From: Opitutaceae bacterium
GTDB lineage: Bacteria; Verrucomicrobiota; Verrucomicrobiia; Opitutales; Opitutaceae
Length of the DNA: 64,000 nt
Direction of reading: 5' to 3'
Assembly (NCBI GenBank): GCA_016715765.1
Contig: JADJZJ010000018.1
Coordinates: 1-64,000, forward strand
Under the pieces are notes generated by a model, which had not been told where the DNA came from, did not search any database, and was given only the letters and a program-made list of their open reading frames with translations. This document shows positions 60,269 to 64,000 of the stretch, piece by piece (position 1 is the first letter of the stretch; the number at the start of each line of letters is the position of its first letter). The position numbers were made by a program, and so were the translations under genes.

Positions 60269-61549
60269 TCAGCAGCCCTCTTTTTTCTTTTTCTTCGCCG
60301 GGGTGGCCGGCTTGGTGACCGGCGGGGCGGCCGGGGGCGGCGGGGCGAGTTTCGGCAGTGCGGCCGCGGGGGCGGGAGCGGCGAGGGCCGGTCCTTCGGC
60401 GCGGCGGGGCGAACCGCCGAAGTATCCGGCCACGGCGACGCGGCGCGCGAAATCGACCTGATCCTTCGCCGGGGCGTCGGCCGGGGGCGCGGCGGGGTTG
60501 AGGACGGTGTCATGCCATTCCTCGAGTCCGCCGAAGAGCATGTAGACCGAGGGGAAGCCCAGGGCACGGATGAGGAACCAGGCCTGGGCGGCGTGGATGC
60601 CGCCGTCGCTGTAGAAGACGATGCGCTCGTTGCGCCGGGCGAAATCCTGTTTGAGCTCGGCGAGCGGGACGTTGATCGCGCCGGGGATGTGGTACGCCGC
60701 GAATTCGGCCGGCTCGCGCACATCCACCAGCAGGTAGTCGTTGCGCCCCTCGATGATCCAGTCGGCGAGTTCGGCGGGCATGACGTGGTCGGCCTTGGTG
60801 CCGGCCTCGAGGGCGAGTTGACGCGTGTCGACCTGCGCGAGCGCGGTGCGGTACGGACTGCCGGAGAAGGCGGCCACCAGGCCGAGGGCGATGAGCACGG
60901 CGGCGAACTTGCGGGCGGGACCGAATTTCCGGGCCGGAGTCAGGAGCGAATCGGCATCGGGCGCCTTGCCGCCGATCCTGCCTTCGGCCCACTCCGCGGC
61001 GACGAAGGCGCCGAAGGCCATCAGCACGACGGCGAAGACGAGCAGGCCGTAGGGAAGGTTGAACTGCTCCGCCAGCGTGACCTGGCCGAGCGGGGTGAGT
61101 TTCACGAGGTGCTCGATCCGCGGGTACACCTCGGCGAAACCGAGCAGTCCGCCGATCATGCCGGCGAGGTACACCATGCCGTCGATGCGGCCGGTGGCGG
61201 CGCTGACGCACGAGGTGCCGGGACAGTAGCCGCCGATGATGAAGCCCACGCCGAGAATGAGGCCGCCGACGATCTGCGGTCCGAGGAAGGTGGGCGTGAG
61301 GTAGACGAGGGAGAGGTCCAGGAAGCCGAAGCGCGCCAGCAGGAAGGACCCCACCATCGCGGTGATGATCGCGGTGAACATGACCTTGAGCACGCGCAGG
61401 TCGCGGAAGTAGAACTGGGCGGCGAGTTTCCGCGCGTTGCCGAAGCCCGCGCGCTCCAGGAAGAACCCGAAGGCGATGCCGATGCCGAAGGCGACGACCA
61501 GGGACATCTCATCGCCGAACAGCCCGTATTTGAAGAAGGGTGCGTTCAT
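60269..61549 (-). CDS. YeeE/YedE (TsuA-type) transporter fused to a Cys-less rhodanese domain
   Basis: A 426-residue protein. Residues 1-240 are a YeeE/YedE membrane domain with FFLERAGFGNARKLAAQFYF, and IIGGYCPGTSCVSAATGRIDG with the conserved cysteines thought to pass thiosulfate. Residues about 265-370 are a rhodanese domain: YLLVDVREPAEFAAYHIPGA and VFYSDGGIHAAQAWFLIRAL. The catalytic Cys position is Ser in YSDGGIHA, so sulfurtransfer is lost. A Pro/Ala-rich tail ends in a run of Lys followed by EGC. Four-base overlap (ATGA-like) with the next YeeE gene. Start 61549. Confidence 0.85.
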   Translation of the reverse strand: MNAPFFKYGLFGDEMSLVVAFGIGIAFGFFLERAGFGNARKLAAQFYFRDLRVLKVMFTAIITAMVGSFLLARFGFLDLSLVYLTPTFLGPQIVGGLILGVGFIIGGYCPGTSCVSAATGRIDGMVYLAGMIGGLLGFAEVYPRIEHLVKLTPLGQVTLAEQFNLPYGLLVFAVVLMAFGAFVAAEWAEGRIGGKAPDADSLLTPARKFGPARKFAAVLIALGLVAAFSGSPYRTALAQVDTRQLALEAGTKADHVMPAELADWIIEGRNDYLLVDVREPAEFAAYHIPGAINVPLAELKQDFARRNERIVFYSDGGIHAAQAWFLIRALGFPSVYMLFGGLEEWHDTVLNPAAPPADAPAKDQVDFARRVAVAGYFGGSPRRAEGPALAAPAPAAALPKLAPPPPAAPPVTKPATPAKKKKKEGC

Positions 61550-62085
61550 AGCCAGGCCCTCCGGAGGAACCACGCGAGGCCGTAGGCCCCGCCGAACACG
61601 CACATCATGAACGCCCAGCTGCCGACATTGAGCAGCGCGCCGCCGGTGAGCGCCTGGCCGCTGGTGCAGCCGAGCGCGAGCTTGGCGCCGACCCCCATGA
61701 GCGCGCCGCCGATCGCGGCGAGCACGAGCCGGCGCGGGTTGGTGATGCGCGGACCCTTCTCGATGGTGAACTTGAGCCGGTTGGCCAGGGCGCCGGAGAG
61801 GAAGCCGCCGACGAACACCCCGAGCACCTCGAAGACCAGCCAGTCCTTGAGCGGGCTGGCGGTGCCGTCGCCGAGGTATTCGGCGTAGAACGAGTTGCCC
61901 TCGGCGTGGGCGGGCGCGACGGCGTGGACCGTGGTGGCGACCGCGGTGGTGAAGGCGCCGGAAGCGCCGAGACCGCGGCCCATGATGACGAAGGAGGCGA
62001 GCAGCACGAGCCCGAGGCCGAAGCCGGCCCAGTAGGGATTCATGTGCGGCTGCTCCCGGGGCGGAGTGTCGGTGGGTGAGGACAT
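61546..62085 (-). CDS. YeeE/YedE (TsuA-type) membrane protein
   Basis: A 179-residue membrane protein with about four hydrophobic segments. MGVGAKLALGCTSGQALTGGALL carries the conserved Cys of the family; KDWLVFEVLGVFVGGFLSG precedes it. Probably forms a heterodimer with the YeeE-rhodanese gene for uptake of a sulfur compound, by analogy to TsuA. A later Met (62043) is possible. It begins 21 bases after the NrfD gene stop, in one operon. Confidence 0.85.
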   Translation of the reverse strand: MSSPTDTPPREQPHMNPYWAGFGLGLVLLASFVIMGRGLGASGAFTTAVATTVHAVAPAHAEGNSFYAEYLGDGTASPLKDWLVFEVLGVFVGGFLSGALANRLKFTIEKGPRITNPRRLVLAAIGGALMGVGAKLALGCTSGQALTGGALLNVGSWAFMMCVFGGAYGLAWFLRRAWL

Positions 62086-62105
62086 GGGTGGATTGGGTGA
62101 AGGAT

Positions 62106-63158
62106 TCAGTCGAGCATGGGGGCCCAGTGGCTGGCCTGGCCGGCGGCGACGAGGACGAAGCGCAGCACGAGCCCGCCGGTCAGGACGAGGATCGCCGGGG
62201 CGATCGTGTGGCGGATGCGGTGCTGCAGCTCGAGGTGTTGCAGGCTGAGGGGGATCAGGATGCCCAGGCCGATCACGCCGACCCAGAACACCGCCGCATA
62301 GGGACCGGTCAGCAGCAGCCAGGCCGCCTGCTGGTGCACGGCGGTCGAGGACAGGTGTCCGATCAGGAGCAGGCCCAGCAGGGCCAGTTCAATGGTGAGA
62401 AAGCTGTTGTCCGCCTGGGCGAGCGTGGGGGCGATGCGGGTGTCCAGCGGGCGGGCCTGCGACCAGCGGGACAGCATCGAGAGGAGGAAGTCGGCGAACT
62501 CGGGCCGCTCCGCGTCCGGGGTGGTGAGGACCAGAATGCCGTGCAACAGCGCGGCTGCGGTCGAAAGACCGGAAAAGAGGAACAGCGGTCCGAGCACGGC
62601 GCTGCTCCAGAGCGGCCGGGCCCCCAGCGCCCCGAGCAGGATTCCGGTGTAGATGCCGAGGGCGACGCCGATGCCGATGTTGGCGAGACCGGTCGAGATG
62701 ACGATGCGCGGGCGGGCGAGCATGTAATCGCTGATGGTCACCAGCACCGGCAGCCGCCGGGCCACCACGGGCAGGGCCTCGGGGAGGTGGGCGAGTGCGT
62801 TGGCCAGCAGGGCCGGGTAGACCAGGAGCAGGATCCACGAGCCCCACGACATCGGCGACGTCGGCTCGAAAGTGAGGTAGAGCCGCCAGACGTAGAGCTT
62901 GTGTTCGAGGTCGAGGAAGAGGGTGAGCATGCCCACGCTCAGCAGGGCCAGGCCGAGCAGCGGCCCGACGGTGCAGCAGACCATGGCCTGCCGTTCGTTG
63001 GGGCGCATGATGAGCAGGCGGAAGCCGGCGAGGATCATGAGGCCGGCCACGAGGCCGCCGAGGAAGAGGTAGACGGGAATCTCCCAGCCCCAGATGTGCA
63101 TCGCGGGATCGATGCCGGGATTGTGACGGAAGTTGGTGAACTCGATCATGGGGCACAT
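62106..63158 (-). CDS. NrfD/PsrC-type membrane quinone-interacting subunit
   Basis: A 350-residue protein with about eight to nine hydrophobic segments, WEIPVYLFLGGLVAGLMILAG (family start), and LEHKLYVWRLYLTFEPTSPMSWGSW, the characteristic PsrC/NrfD stretch. Couples quinone to the Fe-S subunit. Forms with the next two genes a PsrABC-type complex (polysulfide, thiosulfate or tetrathionate reductase). The neighbouring YeeE genes make a sulfur substrate likely. Confidence 0.9.
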   Translation of the reverse strand: MCPMIEFTNFRHNPGIDPAMHIWGWEIPVYLFLGGLVAGLMILAGFRLLIMRPNERQAMVCCTVGPLLGLALLSVGMLTLFLDLEHKLYVWRLYLTFEPTSPMSWGSWILLLVYPALLANALAHLPEALPVVARRLPVLVTISDYMLARPRIVISTGLANIGIGVALGIYTGILLGALGARPLWSSAVLGPLFLFSGLSTAAALLHGILVLTTPDAERPEFADFLLSMLSRWSQARPLDTRIAPTLAQADNSFLTIELALLGLLLIGHLSSTAVHQQAAWLLLTGPYAAVFWVGVIGLGILIPLSLQHLELQHRIRHTIAPAILVLTGGLVLRFVLVAAGQASHWAPMLD

Positions 63159-63197
63159 GAAAGCGGCCCGCCACGGCCCCCAGAATGATGGGCAGTT

Positions 63198-63734
63198 TCA
63201 CGTGAGGTAATAGATCCGCGGCCTGGTGCCGGCCTCGGGGAGGAGCGTGTGATGCGGGCGCGAGGCGAGCAGGCGGCTCACGTCGCTCAGCGGGTCGTCG
63301 GCGTCGCCGAAGTGCATGCAGTGCGTGGGGCAGACCGACACGCACGCAGGCAGCTGGCCCTTTTCCACGCGGTGCAGACAGAACGTGCACTTGTCGGCGT
63401 AGCCGTCGGGGTGGATGAAACGGGCGTCGTACGGGCAGGCGGCCAGGCAGGCCTTGCAGCCGATGCATTCGTCCTTGGTGACCAGCACCACGCCGCCGCG
63501 GTCGTGCACGTGGCTGGCGCCGGTGGGGCAGCAGTGGACGCACGGCGGGTGGTCGCAGTGGTTGCAGCGCTCGGTGCGGATTTCCATCTGCAGGGTCGGA
63601 AACTCGCCGCGCACGGTCTCGGTGATCCAGTCGCGGTTGTAGCCCTCGGGGACATTGTTCTCGGTCTTGCAGGCGACGACGCAGTCCATGCACCCGACGC
63701 ACCGCTTCGTATCGATGACCATGATGTAGCGCAT
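63198..63734 (-). CDS. PsrB/NrfC-type four-cluster ferredoxin subunit
   Basis: A 178-residue protein with four [4Fe-4S] motifs: RCVGCMDCVVACK, RCNHCDHPPCVHCCP, CIGCKACLAACPY, and CTFCLHRVEKGQLPACVSVCP in pieces. This is the DMSO/polysulfide-reductase B subunit pattern, passing electrons from the membrane to the molybdenum subunit. Start 63734. Separated by 3 bases from the next gene. Confidence 0.93.
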   Translation of the reverse strand: MRYIMVIDTKRCVGCMDCVVACKTENNVPEGYNRDWITETVRGEFPTLQMEIRTERCNHCDHPPCVHCCPTGASHVHDRGGVVLVTKDECIGCKACLAACPYDARFIHPDGYADKCTFCLHRVEKGQLPACVSVCPTHCMHFGDADDPLSDVSRLLASRPHHTLLPEAGTRPRIYYLT

Positions 63735-63737
63735 GGG

Positions 63738-64000
63738 TCAGGTCTCCGGTTCGAGGGTGACGAAGTTCACGTTCATCGCGGTACCGCCCATGAGCGGGTC
63801 GGTCTTGTAGCGCGTGATGAGCCCGGCGTCGCTGGCGCCCTTGCCGTAGGCGTGGCGCAGGCCGCGCGCGGTGTGGCCGAAGCCGTGGACGAGGTAGACG
63901 CAGTCGGGCCGGATGCGGGCGGTGGCCTTCACGCGGATCCGGTTGCTGAGGACCCCGTCCTGGTTGCGGAGCCGGACGTAGTCGCCGGTCTTCAGTTCGA
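63738..64000 (-). CDS. Molybdopterin oxidoreductase catalytic subunit (PsrA/TtrA/PhsA-type), C-terminal part only
   Basis: The last 87 codons. It reads ELKTGDYVRLRNQDGVLSNR and VKATARIRPDCVYLVHGFGH, the double-psi beta-barrel C-terminal domain that binds molybdopterin, and TDPLMGGTAMNVNFVTLEPE at the end. The gene continues beyond the right edge; substrate cannot be told from this part. Together with the two previous genes it forms a PsrABC-type complex. Confidence 0.88.
   Translation of the reverse strand, partial: ELKTGDYVRLRNQDGVLSNRIRVKATARIRPDCVYLVHGFGHTARGLRHAYGKGASDAGLITRYKTDPLMGGTAMNVNFVTLEPET

Noticed and set aside
1..64000. CRISPR array or tRNA/rRNA genes
   Set aside because: No regularly spaced direct repeats of CRISPR type or cloverleaf/rRNA-like segments were seen; the many repeats are palindromic and irregularly spaced.

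Overview
The window is a GC-rich bacterial chromosome segment with short operons, long runs of same-strand carbohydrate genes, and unusually many intergenic palindromic repeats. Gene content (arabinose and arabinofuranose/galactofuranose uptake, several non-haem UroD-family proteins, GntR/LacI-type regulation, Gfo/Idh/MocA oxidoreductases, cytochrome bd, Hdr/Mvh hydrogenase) fits a facultative or strict anaerobic polysaccharide degrader. A member of Verrucomicrobiota such as an Opitutaceae relative is my best guess; this is inference, since no rRNA or marker gene is present.

Layout. 1-8.1 kb (minus strand): sugar or sugar-acid catabolism (enolase-superfamily dehydratase, mutarotase-like protein, sodium:solute symporter, oxidoreductase, class III aminotransferase, sulfatase-modifying-factor-like protein) with a GntR-type regulator, then a divergent Asp-box sialidase-like protein. 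9.9-17.3 kb (plus): hdrC, a fused hdrB-hdrA, mvhD, mvhG, mvhA and a hydrogenase maturation protease, an H2-dependent flavin-based electron-bifurcating module; an unrecognised protein and a CBS-domain protein follow on the other strand. 19.2-25.7 kb: four UroD-superfamily proteins, a signal-less sugar-binding protein and a rhamnose-mutarotase-family protein. 26.2-34.2 kb (minus): araD, araH, araG, araF, araA, araB. 34.6-39.8 kb (plus): a ytfQ-ytfR-ytfT-yjfF type furanose ABC transporter. 40-47.5 kb: a fifth UroD-like protein, an orphan HigA-like antitoxin, oxidoreductase, rhodanese, homocysteine S-methyltransferase family protein, a Gly-rich exported peptide, and an ECF sigma factor with a membrane partner and an exported partner. 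47.7-55 kb: methyltransferase, cydAB, DUF134 regulator divergent from a NifX/FeMo-co-domain protein, thioesterase, PPOX-fold protein, Tat-exported alkaline phosphatase, ZIP transporter. 55-59 kb: stand-alone SufB, metallo-beta-lactamase-fold protein, radical SAM protein, ferritin-like protein. 59.2-64 kb (minus): DUF3365 cytochrome, two YeeE/YedE thiosulfate-type transporters (one fused to a cysteine-less rhodanese), and NrfD/PsrC, PsrB and the end of a PsrA-type molybdoenzyme.

The most striking non-coding feature is the repeats. Many gaps carry elements that begin with GTAG followed by an imperfect palindrome (REP-like), usually as inverted pairs (REPIN-like). At least six GTAG families are present, some pairs are nested inside others, and three genes take their stop codon from a repeat end. 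No RAYT transposase lies in the window.

Caution on sequence quality: five conserved genes (the SSS symporter, mvhD, araA, yjfF, cydA) are each broken by a single-base indel, mostly in homopolymers, and araB lacks a stop before araA. Residual indel errors in the assembly are the simplest explanation, so these should not be read as true pseudogenes without checking reads.
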